DNA of 64,000 bases from JACOMY01 sp046233115 (GCA_046233115.1 JBJXHM010000001.1:558001-622000); one strand, 5' to 3'. Numbered from the stretch's first letter, positions 16,222-27,540 are shown. A program made the numbers and translations. Notes: generated by a model not told the origin, from the sequence alone.

Positions 16222-16770
16222 ATGAGGCTTGCCGCCATCCTCCCTCTGGGCCTGTTGGCCGGCTGCGGCGTCTCATCCAGCACTGACCAGCCGGCAACGA
16301 TCGTCAGAGTCGCGATACCCATCGCGCCGCTTGAAGCCCGCCGACGAACCCGGCGTGCTTCACTGGCCCTTGGATTGCGCCTGATCCGCATCCCTGATGA
16401 ACCTGCTTGCTCGGGATCAGCTTCAAGCTATGGTCAGACACGAGCAGGTGGCGGCCTGCGCAACCTTGTGCGATACGCTGCCAAGCAACAGTCCCTTGAG
16501 GTCGCCCAGCCCCCGCCGGCCCAGCACGATAAGGTCGACGCCGCTCTTTTCGGCCGTCTCGACGATGATCCGGGCCGGGTCGCCGACCTCCATCAACATG
16601 GTCGCTTCTGCAATGCCGTGCTTCCGGGCGCTTACCTGGGCCTCGGCCAAGAGATCACGGCCAACCGACTCAATGAGGTCTCGCTCGGTCATCCGCATGT
16701 GCTCGATTCTTTCGAAGGCCTCGAGTTCTTCGGGAACGGCCTGGCTGCCGACCGAGCCCAGAACATGTAG
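16222..16770 (+). CDS. Doubtful lipoprotein reading frame overlapping uspA
   Basis: The frame opens with a convincing lipoprotein signal (MRLAAILPLGLLAGCGVSSS, Cys at residue 15) behind a GAGAGG ribosome site, but after about 67 codons it runs antisense through most of uspA. The antisense part is Arg-rich and looks like a shadow. Either a very short lipoprotein gene has lost its own end and reads into uspA, or the start is fortuitous. Confidence 0.3.
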   Translation: MRLAAILPLGLLAGCGVSSSTDQPATIVRVAIPIAPLEARRRTRRASLALGLRLIRIPDEPACSGSASSYGQTRAGGGLRNLVRYAAKQQSLEVAQPPPAQHDKVDAALFGRLDDDPGRVADLHQHGRFCNAVLPGAYLGLGQEITANRLNEVSLGHPHVLDSFEGLEFFGNGLAADRAQNM

Positions 16771-16875
16771 CAGGATCAGCTCAGCACCCAGGGTGCTGGC
16801 CAGTTCTGCGGCCATGCCGACGGCCCTCTTGGCCTGCTCGGAGCCATCGACGCATGCGAGAATCTTCTTGAACAT
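16423..16875 (-). CDS. Universal stress protein UspA family
   Basis: This 150-residue single-domain Usp protein begins MFKKILACVDGSEQAKRAV (the ATP-binding D is in VDGSE). It ends with the nucleotide-binding motif G-2x-G-9x-G-S (GRRGLGDLKGLLLGSVS) followed by a VAQAATCSCLTI strand, so it belongs to the ATP-binding class. Such cytoplasmic dimers act in stress resistance by poorly defined means. It lies 42 bp downstream of slyX on the same strand, and the two are probably co-transcribed. Confidence 0.92.
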   Translation of the reverse strand: MFKKILACVDGSEQAKRAVGMAAELASTLGAELILLHVLGSVGSQAVPEELEAFERIEHMRMTERDLIESVGRDLLAEAQVSARKHGIAEATMLMEVGDPARIIVETAEKSGVDLIVLGRRGLGDLKGLLLGSVSHKVAQAATCSCLTIA

Positions 16876-16917
16876 GGGGTCCTCCCTTCTTCGTTCCTGG
16901 TCCGCGCATCCAGGCCG

Positions 16918-17097
16918 TTACGCTTCACGCTCAGCGAGTCTCTGGACCTGCTGGCCCAAGAGCTGCAGTTCTCCCTTCAGCAACGTGACCTCCTGCTGCT
17001 GCGTGGTGACGATCTCGTTCAAGTCGGCCAGCATTCTTTCGTTGTAGGCGACCTGCGCTTCCAGCTTTACCAGGATCGCGTCTCTCGTATCGGCCAT
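16918..17097 (-). CDS. slyX: SlyX-family small coiled-coil protein
   Basis: This 59-residue protein reads MADTRDAILVKLEAQ and continues with a heptad-like pattern: LEAQVAYNERMLADLNEIV, then TTQQQEVTLLKGELQLLGQQV. It matches the SlyX plan (a short coiled coil with the N-x-V-V/T-x-Q-Q-Q motif near the centre). The ATG is at 17097 and the TAA at 16918-16920, with an AAAGGGG ribosome site just upstream. The function of SlyX is not established. It is probably the first gene of a slyX-uspA unit. Confidence 0.75.
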   Translation of the reverse strand: MADTRDAILVKLEAQVAYNERMLADLNEIVTTQQQEVTLLKGELQLLGQQVQRLAEREA

Positions 17098-17531
<434 letters not shown>

Positions 17532-17669
17532 GCGGGGACGCTCCGGCAGCGGACGGGAACCGAATCCCCCCTGGGGCCGCCGGGCAGAGCGCAGTCTTCT
17601 AGCGGATGGCCGGCGGGCAGGCAAGCCCCTCTAGGGCTCGCCGCTGCGCGCCGCCGGAATGACTGCCAA

Positions 17670-17921
17670 TCAGGCGCGAGAGTGGGGCAGCAGGCCGGCC
17701 TCGGAGGCGGGCTGCGGCGCACCGCGGTAGCGGGTGCGCTGGTAGAGCTCGGCCACCATGCGGCTCGCCGTCTTCTCGAAGCAGAAGGGCAGCAGTGCGT
17801 GCACGAAGGCAGCCCCCGAGGCCGCCAGCAGGCGCAGGCCGAAACGGCCGGCGAAGGCCGCATGCTCGACATAGCTCTCGTCGACGGAGCGGGGATGGGT
17901 CAGGAAGAGCTTGCTGATCAT
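17670..17921 (-). CDS. DUF6356 family protein
   Basis: This 83-residue protein opens MISKLFLTHPRSVDESYVEHAAFAGRFG and continues with a hydrophobic helix (LRLLAASGAAFVHALLPFCF). The HPxSVxESYxEH opening and FVHALxPxxF segment are the DUF6356 pattern, a small family of presumably membrane-associated alphaproteobacterial proteins with no known role. It is divergent from the Lrp-type regulator, with about 130 bp between them, so regulation by that protein is possible. Confidence 0.75.
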   Translation of the reverse strand: MISKLFLTHPRSVDESYVEHAAFAGRFGLRLLAASGAAFVHALLPFCFEKTASRMVAELYQRTRYRGAPQPASEAGLLPHSRA

Positions 17922-18051
17922 GGTCGGTCTCCGGTGCTGCGGTCTTGCCTCTTGACGGTTAATGTGGGCGTTTTTCCGCGTGCGTTCTTCCCAAAGTTTG
18001 CGGGAATTCTGCTAGAGTGTAGGATAATATCCCATGATTGGAGGAATGGGC

Positions 18052-18516
18052 GTGACGCTCGATGCAATAGATCGGAAGCTGATGGTGCTGCTGCAGCGCG
18101 ATGCGGACCTGGCGCTGGAGGCGATCGGTGCGGAGGTGGGGCTGTCGCGCAATGCCTGCTGGCGGCGCATCCGCCGGCTGGAGCAGGAGGGCTACATCAA
18201 GGGCCGGGTGGCGCTGGCCGATCCGCGGCGGCTGAACCTGGGGCTCACGGTCTTCATCGCCGTGCGGACCAACCAGCACACCGCCGAGTGGGCCGAGAGC
18301 TTCCGCCGCGCCACCTGCGCCATGCCGGAGATCCAGGGTGTCTACCGCACATCCGGCGATCTCGACTACCTGATCAAGGCCCGCGTGCCCGACGTTGCCG
18401 CCTACGACGCCCTCTATCAGCGCCTGATCGGTAAGGTCAGCCTCACCGACGTCTCGGCCAGCTTCGTCATGGAGGAGATGAAGGACTCGACGGAGCTGCC
18501 GCTGACCTACGTGTGA
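18052..18516 (+). CDS. Lrp/AsnC family transcriptional regulator
   Basis: This 154-residue regulator has an N-terminal winged helix-turn-helix (residues 1-60: LDAIDRKLMVLLQRDAD, then VGLSRNACWRRIRRLEQEGYI) and a C-terminal RAM effector-binding domain (65-150: LTVFIAVRT, then MPEIQGVYRTSGDLDYLIKARVPD). GTG 18052 is preferred as the start because GGAGG sits 7 bp upstream and family members begin LDxIDRKI; ATG 18034 and 18046 are in-frame alternatives. Lrp-type proteins are octamers that respond to amino acids, and the ligand here is unknown. The divergent DUF6356 gene is its only obvious neighbour target. Confidence 0.9.
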   Translation: MTLDAIDRKLMVLLQRDADLALEAIGAEVGLSRNACWRRIRRLEQEGYIKGRVALADPRRLNLGLTVFIAVRTNQHTAEWAESFRRATCAMPEIQGVYRTSGDLDYLIKARVPDVAAYDALYQRLIGKVSLTDVSASFVMEEMKDSTELPLTYV

Positions 18517-18550
18517 CGGGCAGAGAGCCAAGCGCACCCCCGAACGCAAA

Positions 18551-18578
18551 ACGGCCGGCCCCCGGAGGGACCGGCCGT
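18551..18578 (-). terminator. Hairpin terminator of the pur-bolA-grxD operon
   Basis: A perfect 8-bp GC stem ACGGCCGG/CCGGCCGT is followed on the minus strand by TTTTG. It lies 24 bp beyond the grxD stop, between convergent lrp and grxD, and may serve both strands, although only the minus strand has a U run. Confidence 0.65.
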
Positions 18579-18601
18579 CGTGTTGCCATGGGGGAGCGGT
18601 G

Positions 18602-18940
<339 letters not shown>

Positions 18941-18991
18941 GTTCTACTCTTCCCTTCGCCGCGGAGCCTCAGGGGCTCCGTCTGGTTCACG

Positions 18992-19228
18992 TCAACTGGC
19001 CGGCAGGGAGGTCTGCAGGGCGAGCGCGTGAAGCTCTCCGCCCATGCGGCCCTGCAGGGCCTGATAGACCATCTGGTGCTGCTGGACGCGCGACTTGCCG
19101 CGGAAACTCTCCGAAACCACGTAGGCCGCATAGTGGTCGCCATCGCCGCGCAGGTCTTCGATCGTCACCTGGGCGTCCGGGAGGGCGTCTTTGATCAGCC
19201 GTTCGATCTCGTTCGCATCCATTGCCAA
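18992..19228 (-). CDS. bolA: BolA-family protein (IbaG/YrbA-like)
   Basis: This 78-residue protein covers the whole BolA fold, with IERLIKDALPDAQVTIEDLRGDGDHYAAYVVSE at the N-terminus and QHQMVYQALQGRMGGELHALALQTS at the C-terminus, including the conserved HQMVYxAL and HALAL segments. BolA proteins partner CGFS glutaredoxins in Fe-S handling, and grxD follows directly. ATG 19222 is an alternative start. It lies 14 bp downstream of the purL stop and is probably co-transcribed with the purine genes, a common alphaproteobacterial order. Confidence 0.93.
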   Translation of the reverse strand: MAMDANEIERLIKDALPDAQVTIEDLRGDGDHYAAYVVSESFRGKSRVQQHQMVYQALQGRMGGELHALALQTSLPAS

Positions 19229-19242
19229 GGTACGTGTCTCCC

Positions 19243-21477
<2,235 letters not shown>

Positions 21478-21517
21478 GCGTCTTCTTTGCTTGGACGGTC
21501 GGCAGGAGGAGGGCGGC

Positions 21518-21982
21518 TTACTTGCCGGTGGGGTGGACCACGGTGCGTTCCTCGTAGATCAGCCACTTGCCGCCCGGCCCGCGCGCCACGAAGGCCTGGT
21601 AGGGGTAGGTCTCGTCGCTGAGCTGCGAGGTCCGCGAGGCGAGGATACGCACGCCATTGCCCTCCGGCACCGCGGTGATGTTGGTGTAGGCGAACCACTC
21701 GCCGACGTTGCGCGCGGTCACCAGGTAGGGGGCCAGCGCCTCCTTGAAGGCCTTGCCGGTGGTTTTGAACTCGCGCTCGGAATTCGGCAGGATCACCGTG
21801 GTTATGATCCTGGCGTCGTCGGCGTAGTACTCGACCATGTCCGGATTGTAGCTGTTCTCCAGCAGGACGAAGTTCCGGAACATGCGCCGTGCTTCCTCGA
21901 TCTCCTTAGGGCCGGCCTCGGCGAAGGCCACGGTGGGCAGCAGGACGAGGCAGAGCAGGAAAGCCGCGAGCGGTCGCATCAT
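21518..21982 (-). CDS. Exported NTF2-like (SnoaL-type) protein inside the pur operon
   Basis: This 154-residue protein has a signal peptide (MMRPLAAFLLCLVLLPTVAFAEA) and a mature domain with the cone-shaped NTF2/SnoaL pattern: an N-terminal helix, YNPDMVEYYADDARIITTV, a long EFKTTGKAFKEALAPYL helix, and C-terminal strands ending GGKWLIYEERTVVHP. The ATG at 21982 overlaps the purQ stop (ATGA), so it belongs to the operon and is translationally coupled. The function is unknown. A periplasmic protein between purQ and purL is unexpected. Confidence 0.75.
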   Translation of the reverse strand: MMRPLAAFLLCLVLLPTVAFAEAGPKEIEEARRMFRNFVLLENSYNPDMVEYYADDARIITTVILPNSEREFKTTGKAFKEALAPYLVTARNVGEWFAYTNITAVPEGNGVRILASRTSQLSDETYPYQAFVARGPGGKWLIYEERTVVHPTGK

Positions 21983-22668
21983 TGAAAGGCCTCCACCAAG
22001 CCGTCGAAGAGTGCGCGGCCGTCGTTGCCGCCCAGCGCCGGGTCGGAAAGGCGCTCGGGGTGGGGCATCAGGCCCAGCACGGTCTTCTGTTCGTTGAAGA
22101 TGCCGGCGATGTTGGAGATCGAGCCGTTCGGGTTGGCCTCGGGCCGGACCGATCCCGCCTCGTCGCAGTAGCGCAGCGCGATCTGGTCCTGGTCCTCCAG
22201 CCGGCGGCGGCCGTCCTCGTCGATCACGTAGCAGCCGTCGTGGCTGGCCAGCGGAATGCGCAGGCACTGGCCTTCCTCGTAGCGGCTGGTGAAGAGCGAC
22301 TGGCTGGTCTCCACACGGATGGTGACGTCGCGGCAGATGAACTTGAGGTCGCGGTTGCGGGTCAGCGCCCCCGGCAGCAGGCCGGCCTCGGTCAGGATCT
22401 GGAAGCCGTTGCAGATGCCCAGCACCGAGACGCCCTTTTCCACCGCCTCGGCGGTCGCGCGCATCGCCGGCGAGTGCGCCGACATGGCGCCGCAGCGCAG
22501 GTAGTCGCCATAGCTGAAGCCGCCGGGCAGGACGATCAGGTCGACCTTCGGCAGCTCGCTGTCCTTGTGCCAGACCATGATGGGCTCGCTGCCCATCGAC
22601 TGGCGCAGGGCCACTTGGACGTCGCGGTCGCAGTTCGATCCGGGGAAGACGATAATGGCGCTCTTCAT
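21979..22668 (-). CDS. purQ: FGAM synthase glutaminase subunit PurQ
   Basis: This 229-residue class I glutamine amidotransferase releases ammonia from glutamine for PurL. The nucleophile motif GICNGFQIL (Cys about residue 88) and the C-terminal His-Glu of MPHPERLSDP complete the triad; the opening is MKSAIIVFPGSNCDRDVQ. The start at 22668 is set by that conserved N-terminus. It lies 17 bp downstream of purS and overlaps the next gene by 4 bp. Confidence 0.97.
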   Translation of the reverse strand: MKSAIIVFPGSNCDRDVQVALRQSMGSEPIMVWHKDSELPKVDLIVLPGGFSYGDYLRCGAMSAHSPAMRATAEAVEKGVSVLGICNGFQILTEAGLLPGALTRNRDLKFICRDVTIRVETSQSLFTSRYEEGQCLRIPLASHDGCYVIDEDGRRRLEDQDQIALRYCDEAGSVRPEANPNGSISNIAGIFNEQKTVLGLMPHPERLSDPALGGNDGRALFDGLVEAFQ

Positions 22669-22685
22669 CCGGATGCGCCCTCCTT

Positions 22686-22928
22686 TCAGCTTTCCAGTTC
22701 CAGCCGGTAGGTCTCGATCACCTCGTTGACCAAGAGCTGCTTGCACATGGCCTCGACCTGCGCCTCGGCGCTGCGGCCGTCGCTCTCGTCGAGCTCGATC
22801 TCGATCAGCTTGCCCTGGCGCACCTGGCCGACGCCTTTGAAGCCCAAGGACTCGAGGGCATGCTTGATGGCGCTGCCCTGGGGGTCGAGGACGGCTGGTT
22901 TCAGGGTCACGTGCACGCGGGCTTTCAT
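22686..22928 (-). CDS. purS: FGAM synthase subunit PurS
   Basis: This 80-residue protein has the PurS beta-alpha-beta fold: MKARVHVTLKPAVLDPQGSAIKHALESLGF, then VGQVRQGKLIEIEL and a C-terminal helix. PurS bridges PurL and PurQ in the FGAM synthase complex. The start at 22928 is the family start and follows a GAGAT ribosome site. It lies between purC (132-bp gap) and purQ (17-bp gap). Confidence 0.96.
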   Translation of the reverse strand: MKARVHVTLKPAVLDPQGSAIKHALESLGFKGVGQVRQGKLIEIELDESDGRSAEAQVEAMCKQLLVNEVIETYRLELES

Positions 22929-23060
22929 GGCCGGATCTCGTAGCAGGGGGTCGGTCGGATTCGCGAGGGGGCCGGGCTCCAAACCGAACCTAGCCCTTGA
23001 TCGCGGCGGAAACAAGTTGCCGTGCCGCCGGTTGCCGTGTGGCTAGGGGCAGCCTTGCGT

Positions 23061-23840
23061 CTACTGGACGGCACGCGGGCCTTCCAGGTCCATCGGACCG
23101 GCCTCCGGCAGCACACCCAGCCGGCGGGCGACCTCCTGATAGGCCTCCTCCACCTTGCCCAGGTCGCGGCGGAAGCGGTCCTTGTCCAGCTTCTCGTTGG
23201 TGGCGACATCCCACAGCCGGCAGGAGTCGGGGCTGATCTCATCGGCGAGGATGATGCGCATCTCCTCGTTCTCCCAGTAGCGGCCGAACTCCAGCTTGAA
23301 GTCGACCAGCTTCAGGTTGATCGCCCGGAACAGACCGGAAAGGAAGTCGTTGGTGCGCAGTGCCAGGTGGACCATGTCGTCCAAGTCCTCAGGCCCGGCC
23401 CAGCCAAAGGCGGTGATGTGCTCCTCCGAGACCAGCGGATCGCCCAACTCGTCGTTCTTGTAGTAGAACTCGACGATGGAGCGCGGCAGCGGCGTGCCTT
23501 CCTCGACGTTGAAGCGCTTGGAGAAGGTGCCGGCGGCGACGTTGCGAACCACCACCTCGACCGGAATGATCTCTACCTCGCGCACCAACTGCTCGCGCAT
23601 GTTCAGGCGGCGGATGAAGTGGTTGGAGACGCCGACTTCGGCCAGGCGCTCCATGATGAATTCCGAGATGCGGTTGTTGAGCACGCCCTTGCCGGTGATC
23701 GTGCCCTTTTTCTGGTTGTTGAAGGCCGTGGCATCGTCCTTGAAGTACTGAACCAGAGTGCCTGGCTCCGGTCCTTCGAATAGGATCTTGGCCTTGCCCT
23801 CGTAGATGCGGCGACGGCGCGGACGTTGCATGGCGTTCAA
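23061..23840 (-). CDS. purC: SAICAR synthase PurC
   Basis: This 259-residue enzyme joins CAIR with aspartate to give SAICAR in purine synthesis. Motifs are RRRIYEGKAKILFE, TAFNNQKKGTITGKG, the signature IIPVEVVVRNVAAGTFSKR, KLVDFKLEFGR, and LADEISPDSCRLWD. Length is normal. ATG 23831 (MQRPRRRR) is an alternative start. It appears to be the first gene of the leftward operon purC-purS-purQ-NTF2-purL-bolA-grxD, so the promoter should lie in 23841-23984. Confidence 0.97.
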   Translation of the reverse strand: MNAMQRPRRRRIYEGKAKILFEGPEPGTLVQYFKDDATAFNNQKKGTITGKGVLNNRISEFIMERLAEVGVSNHFIRRLNMREQLVREVEIIPVEVVVRNVAAGTFSKRFNVEEGTPLPRSIVEFYYKNDELGDPLVSEEHITAFGWAGPEDLDDMVHLALRTNDFLSGLFRAINLKLVDFKLEFGRYWENEEMRIILADEISPDSCRLWDVATNEKLDKDRFRRDLGKVEEAYQEVARRLGVLPEAGPMDLEGPRAVQ

Positions 23841-23984
23841 AGGCTCCCAAGCACAAAGGGCCGGCGCGGATCCCCGCCACCGGCACGATACCTGGCTTTC
23901 ATATAGCAGCCCGGTCAGGCAGCCACAACGGGCCAGCGCCGGGGGGCAGGCTCCTGCCGGGCGAAAGCCGCCTCTGTCCGAGGC

Positions 23985-24533
23985 TTAGCCCTTGCTCACC
24001 AGGATGTGGAACAGGGCCCAGACCAGCCCCGAGTCGTCCTCGCCGGGGTAGGCCGGGGCGGCCTCGCCAGGCGGGAAGACCAGCCAGATCGGACCGTGGC
24101 CGCCCAGGGCCAGCGGCTTGCCGTCCTGGGTCAGGGCCAGGATGAAGGTGCCGCCGGGGATCAGCGAGGCCTCGAAGTCGGCGGTGTAGCCGTCCAGCGC
24201 CACCATCTCCAGCTTGCTGCCGTCGGCACCGGCCGCCTTCAGCACCGAGGCCAGGCTGGGGCCGACGAAGTCGATCTGCCGACCGCCCCAGTTCGGGTAG
24301 TTCAGCGTGATGGTCTGCTGCGGCAGCGCCTCCAGGTCGGCCAGGGTGAAGGCATGCGCTTTCTCGAAGGGGTCGATGTAGCGGCCGACATAGGCGTCCT
24401 CGAAGGCGTCGTAGGGGCCGCGATTGGTGTTCTCCACAGCGCCGCTGACGGTCAGCACCACCGGGCTCGGCTCCTGTGCCTGGGCGGCCAGCGGCAGGAG
24501 CAGAAGCAGACAACAGAGGAAACGTGCGATCAT
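23985..24533 (-). CDS. Exported molybdopterin-oxidoreductase-fold protein
   Basis: This 182-residue protein has a signal peptide (MIARFLCCLLLLLPLAAQAQ). Its domain resembles the molybdopterin-binding oxidoreductase fold (COG3915-like): FTLADLEALPQQTITLNYPNWGG, GPSLASVLKAAGA, VALDGYTADFEASL and a C-terminal GPIWLVFPPG segment. The cofactor-ligating Cys of sulfite oxidase is not seen, so it may not bind Moco. ATG 24533 is chosen because TTGGAGAG precedes it. It lies 25 bp after the NRDE gene on the same strand. Confidence 0.75.
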   Translation of the reverse strand: MIARFLCCLLLLLPLAAQAQEPSPVVLTVSGAVENTNRGPYDAFEDAYVGRYIDPFEKAHAFTLADLEALPQQTITLNYPNWGGRQIDFVGPSLASVLKAAGADGSKLEMVALDGYTADFEASLIPGGTFILALTQDGKPLALGGHGPIWLVFPPGEAAPAYPGEDDSGLVWALFHILVSKG

Positions 24534-24558
24534 TGAACTCTCCAAGATGGCGCCGGTC

Positions 24559-25338
24559 TCAGCGCGCCGGCTTGGTCCAGGGCAGGCGGACCGGGCGGAA
24601 GGGGGTGGTGTCCGGGCGGCCAGCGGCGAAGCGCCAGATCGGCAGGCGCGGCTCTTCGCCCAGATCGATCGGCCGGCTGGGCAGCGCCAGCAGGCTGGAG
24701 GAGACCGTGCCGAAGTCGCCGCCGGTGACGACGCAGAGGCCCTGCAGGGGCTCCTTGGAGTCGCCTGTGGCCAGCAAGCCTTCCCAGTCGGCCCAGTCGT
24801 CGGTCTCGGGGTCGGGCGGCAGGGCGGCGCGGAAGGCCGGCCGGAAGCGGCCGATGCGCGAGCTGGATTCGTCGTTCAGGTCGTGCGCGGTGATCATCGA
24901 GAGGCCTTGCGGCACGCTCAGCAGCTCCACCTCCCGCGCGCCTTCGCCGCGGTTGCGCAGCCAGAAGACCTCCTCCTCGTCGGCCAGCACCAGGTTGAAG
25001 CTGCGGTAGGAGCCGGCCTCCAGGTGGCTCAGCGCCTCTGCCGCCTCTGCCGCGGTGGTGTGGTCGAGCGCCTCCAGCACCAGTTCGCCGCGGCTGCGTT
25101 TGCCATCCGCCGGCCCCAGAGAGCCGATTCGGTTCAGCACGCAGGCGACCAGGCCCTGGCGGTTCATGCCCATCCAGCTGCCGCCGGACAGCAGGTCGAT
25201 GCCTGCCACGACGTCCGGGCGCTCCGCCCAGTGCGGGCCGGGCGCACGCCAGGGGCGGCTGGCCAGCTCGTCGCGGTTGGCTGCGAGTAGCAGCGGCCAG
25301 GGCGTACCCGGCTGGTGAAGGATGATCAGACTGCACAT
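24559..25338 (-). CDS. NRDE (TANGO2) family protein
   Basis: This 259-residue protein has the family hallmark NRDE at residues 21-24 (LLAANRDELASRP), preceded by the N-terminal MCSLI that makes Cys2 a possible Ntn-type nucleophile. The later segments GSWMGMNRQGLVACVLNR and SFNLVLADEEEVFWLRN are also typical. Members are linked to lipid or heme metabolism in eukaryotes; the bacterial role is unclear. It forms a two-gene unit with the Moco-fold gene downstream and is divergent from the ATPase inhibitor gene. Confidence 0.9.
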   Translation of the reverse strand: MCSLIILHQPGTPWPLLLAANRDELASRPWRAPGPHWAERPDVVAGIDLLSGGSWMGMNRQGLVACVLNRIGSLGPADGKRSRGELVLEALDHTTAAEAAEALSHLEAGSYRSFNLVLADEEEVFWLRNRGEGAREVELLSVPQGLSMITAHDLNDESSSRIGRFRPAFRAALPPDPETDDWADWEGLLATGDSKEPLQGLCVVTGGDFGTVSSSLLALPSRPIDLGEEPRLPIWRFAAGRPDTTPFRPVRLPWTKPAR

Positions 25339-25518
25339 GGCGCACAGACTGACCGCAGCCTGCGGCCGACTGCAAGTCCCGGCGAGGGGTGTTCGATCCG
25401 TCGCAAGCTGTTCTCCTTGGTCGCGCGGGGCGGGTGACGCGGGCTCTTGGACTTGCGCGCGGGCTTGCGAGGTGTCACCTAGAGCGTCGGATTTTGACTG
25501 CCGGAGGGGAGCTTGCGC

Positions 25519-25839
25519 ATGTCAGGCTTTAGCGAACGCGAGAAGAGTTTCGAGGACAAGTTCAAGCACGACGAGGAGCTGCAGTTCCGCGTCGTCAACC
25601 GTCGCAACAAGCTGCTCGGTCTCTGGGTGGCGGAGCTGATGGGCAAGACCGGCAGCGAGGCCGAGACCTATGCCAAGGAGGTCGTGCTGGCCGATTTCGA
25701 CGAGCCGGGCGAGGACGACATCATCCGCAAGATCCTGGCCGACGCCGAGGCCGCGAAGGTCGACCTGACCGAGCACCGCCTGCGCCATCACATGGAGCAG
25801 CTGCTGGACGAGGCCAAGGCGGAGATCATGAAGGAATAG
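25519..25839 (+). CDS. DUF1476 family, F1F0-ATPase zeta-type inhibitor
   Basis: This 106-residue protein matches the alphaproteobacterial DUF1476 family, whose Paracoccus member is the zeta subunit that blocks ATP hydrolysis by F1. The N-terminal inhibitory segment reads MSGFSEREKSFEDKFKHDEELQFRV. A four-helix body follows (NKLLGLWVAELMGKTG, YAKEVVLADFDEPGEDDII). The start at ATG 25519 has GGAGGGGAG upstream. It lies 15 bp before the deacylase gene, which is probably unrelated in function. Confidence 0.92.
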   Translation: MSGFSEREKSFEDKFKHDEELQFRVVNRRNKLLGLWVAELMGKTGSEAETYAKEVVLADFDEPGEDDIIRKILADAEAAKVDLTEHRLRHHMEQLLDEAKAEIMKE

Positions 25840-25854
25840 GGGCTTCGGGCCTCC

Positions 25855-27540
25855 ATGCCGCTTCTCTTCCGCAAGGCGACGCTGTTCGACGGCAGCGGCG
25901 AAGAGCGCCGCCTTGGTCAGGACCTGCTGGTAGAGGGTGATCGGATCGCGGCCATCGGCCCGGACCTGCCGGCACCCGAGGGCTGCCGCATCGTCGAGGC
26001 GGACGGCCTGGCGCTGATGCCGGGGATTGTCGACAGCCACACGCACTACGACGCGCAGGTGACCTGGGACGGTACGGTGACGCCGTCGCCACAGCTCGGC
26101 GTCAGCACCTGCGTCATCGGCAACTGCGGTTTCACCATCGCCCCCTGTCGGGCCGAAGACCGCGACCTGGTGATGCGCAACCTGACCCAGGTCGAGGGCA
26201 TGTCCCTGGAGGTGCTGCGCCAGGGGATCGCATGGGACTTCGAGAGCTTCCCGGAGTACCTGCAGTCGCTGGAGAAGAAGGGGCTGGCCTGCAACATGGC
26301 GGCCTTCCTGGGCCATTCGGCGCTACGCAGCTATGTCATGGGCGCGGCGGCGACCGAACGCGCCGCCGCGGAGGAGGAGATCCTGCGCATGGCGGCGCTG
26401 GTGCGCGAGGCCATGCAGGCCGGCGCGCTGGGCTTCGCCACCTCGACCGCGCCGCAGCACAACGGCTGGGGCGGCAAGCCCATGCCCTCGCGCAAGGCCG
26501 ACGACCGGGAGCTCTTCGCCCTGGTCCAGGCGATGGGCGAGAGCGGACGCGGCCTCTTCATGCTGACCAAGGGCAACCGCACCGACGTGCCCTACCTGGA
26601 GACGCTGGCCGCGGCCAGCGGGCGGCCGATCATGATCGCCGCCTTGCTGCACAACCCGACCCGCCCGCAGCGCATCTTCGAGGAACTGGAGCAGATCGCC
26701 GAGGCGCAGGCCCGCGGCCACGAGCTCTGGGGGCAGGTGAGCTGCTGCCCGCTGACCATGGACTTCACCCTGGCCTCGGCCTACCCGCTGGAGGGGCTGA
26801 AGGCCTGGGCGCCGGCCATGGCCGCCACCGGCGAGGCCTTGAAGCGGGTCTACGCCGATCCCTCCTTCCGCCAGGCAGTGCGCGAGGAGCTGCAGGAGCC
26901 GGCCGGCGTGCGCCTCTTCAACGGCGAGTGGGACAAGCTGGAGCTGACCGAGGCGGCAGACCCCGCAAACCGGGCGCTGGAGCACCGCATGATCGGCGCG
27001 CTGGCCCGCGAGGCCGGCAAGGACCCGCTCGACTGGATGCTGGACCTGGCGATCGAGGAGGACCTGAAGACCCTTTTCACCGCGCAGCTCCTGAACGCCG
27101 ACGAGGAGGCGGTGGGGCGGGTGATCACCCATCCCAAGGCCTCGGTGGCGCTGTCGGATGCCGGCGCGCACCTGACCTTCTTCTGCGATGCCGGCTTCGG
27201 CCTGCACCTGATGGGCCACTGGGCCCGCGATCTCGGCGTGATGAGCCTGGAGAGCGCGGTCCGCGAGGTCACCGCCAAGCCGGCCGAGATCTTCCGCATT
27301 CCCGGCCGCGGCCGTCTGGCCGAGGGCTACGCCGCCGACCTGCTGCTGTTCGACCCCGAACGCGTCGGTCGCGGTGAGAAGCGCCGGGTGCACGATTTGC
27401 CGGGCGGTGCTGCGCGCCTCACCACCGATGCCGCAGGCCTGCACGGCCTCTGGGTCAACGGGGTGCAGCTTGTCGACGAGACCGGGGCGTTGGACCGGAC
27501 CGCAGCTCCGGGGCGCTTGCTGCGCGAGTTCACCGCTTGA
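25855..27540 (+). CDS. N-acyl-D-amino-acid deacylase family amidohydrolase
   Basis: This 561-residue amidohydrolase is of the D-aminoacylase group (COG3653). It has an N-terminal beta-sandwich part, then the metal motif DSHTHYD (His62, His64), the TIM-barrel motifs GNCGFTIAPC and GHSALR, a C-terminal LSDAGAHLTFF segment bearing the catalytic Asp, and the closing GRGRLAEGYAADLLLFDP. These zinc enzymes hydrolyse N-acyl-D-amino acids or related amides. The precise substrate is not predictable. It converges on RTX gene 4. Confidence 0.92.
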   Translation: MPLLFRKATLFDGSGEERRLGQDLLVEGDRIAAIGPDLPAPEGCRIVEADGLALMPGIVDSHTHYDAQVTWDGTVTPSPQLGVSTCVIGNCGFTIAPCRAEDRDLVMRNLTQVEGMSLEVLRQGIAWDFESFPEYLQSLEKKGLACNMAAFLGHSALRSYVMGAAATERAAAEEEILRMAALVREAMQAGALGFATSTAPQHNGWGGKPMPSRKADDRELFALVQAMGESGRGLFMLTKGNRTDVPYLETLAAASGRPIMIAALLHNPTRPQRIFEELEQIAEAQARGHELWGQVSCCPLTMDFTLASAYPLEGLKAWAPAMAATGEALKRVYADPSFRQAVREELQEPAGVRLFNGEWDKLELTEAADPANRALEHRMIGALAREAGKDPLDWMLDLAIEEDLKTLFTAQLLNADEEAVGRVITHPKASVALSDAGAHLTFFCDAGFGLHLMGHWARDLGVMSLESAVREVTAKPAEIFRIPGRGRLAEGYAADLLLFDPERVGRGEKRRVHDLPGGAARLTTDAAGLHGLWVNGVQLVDETGALDRTAAPGRLLREFTA

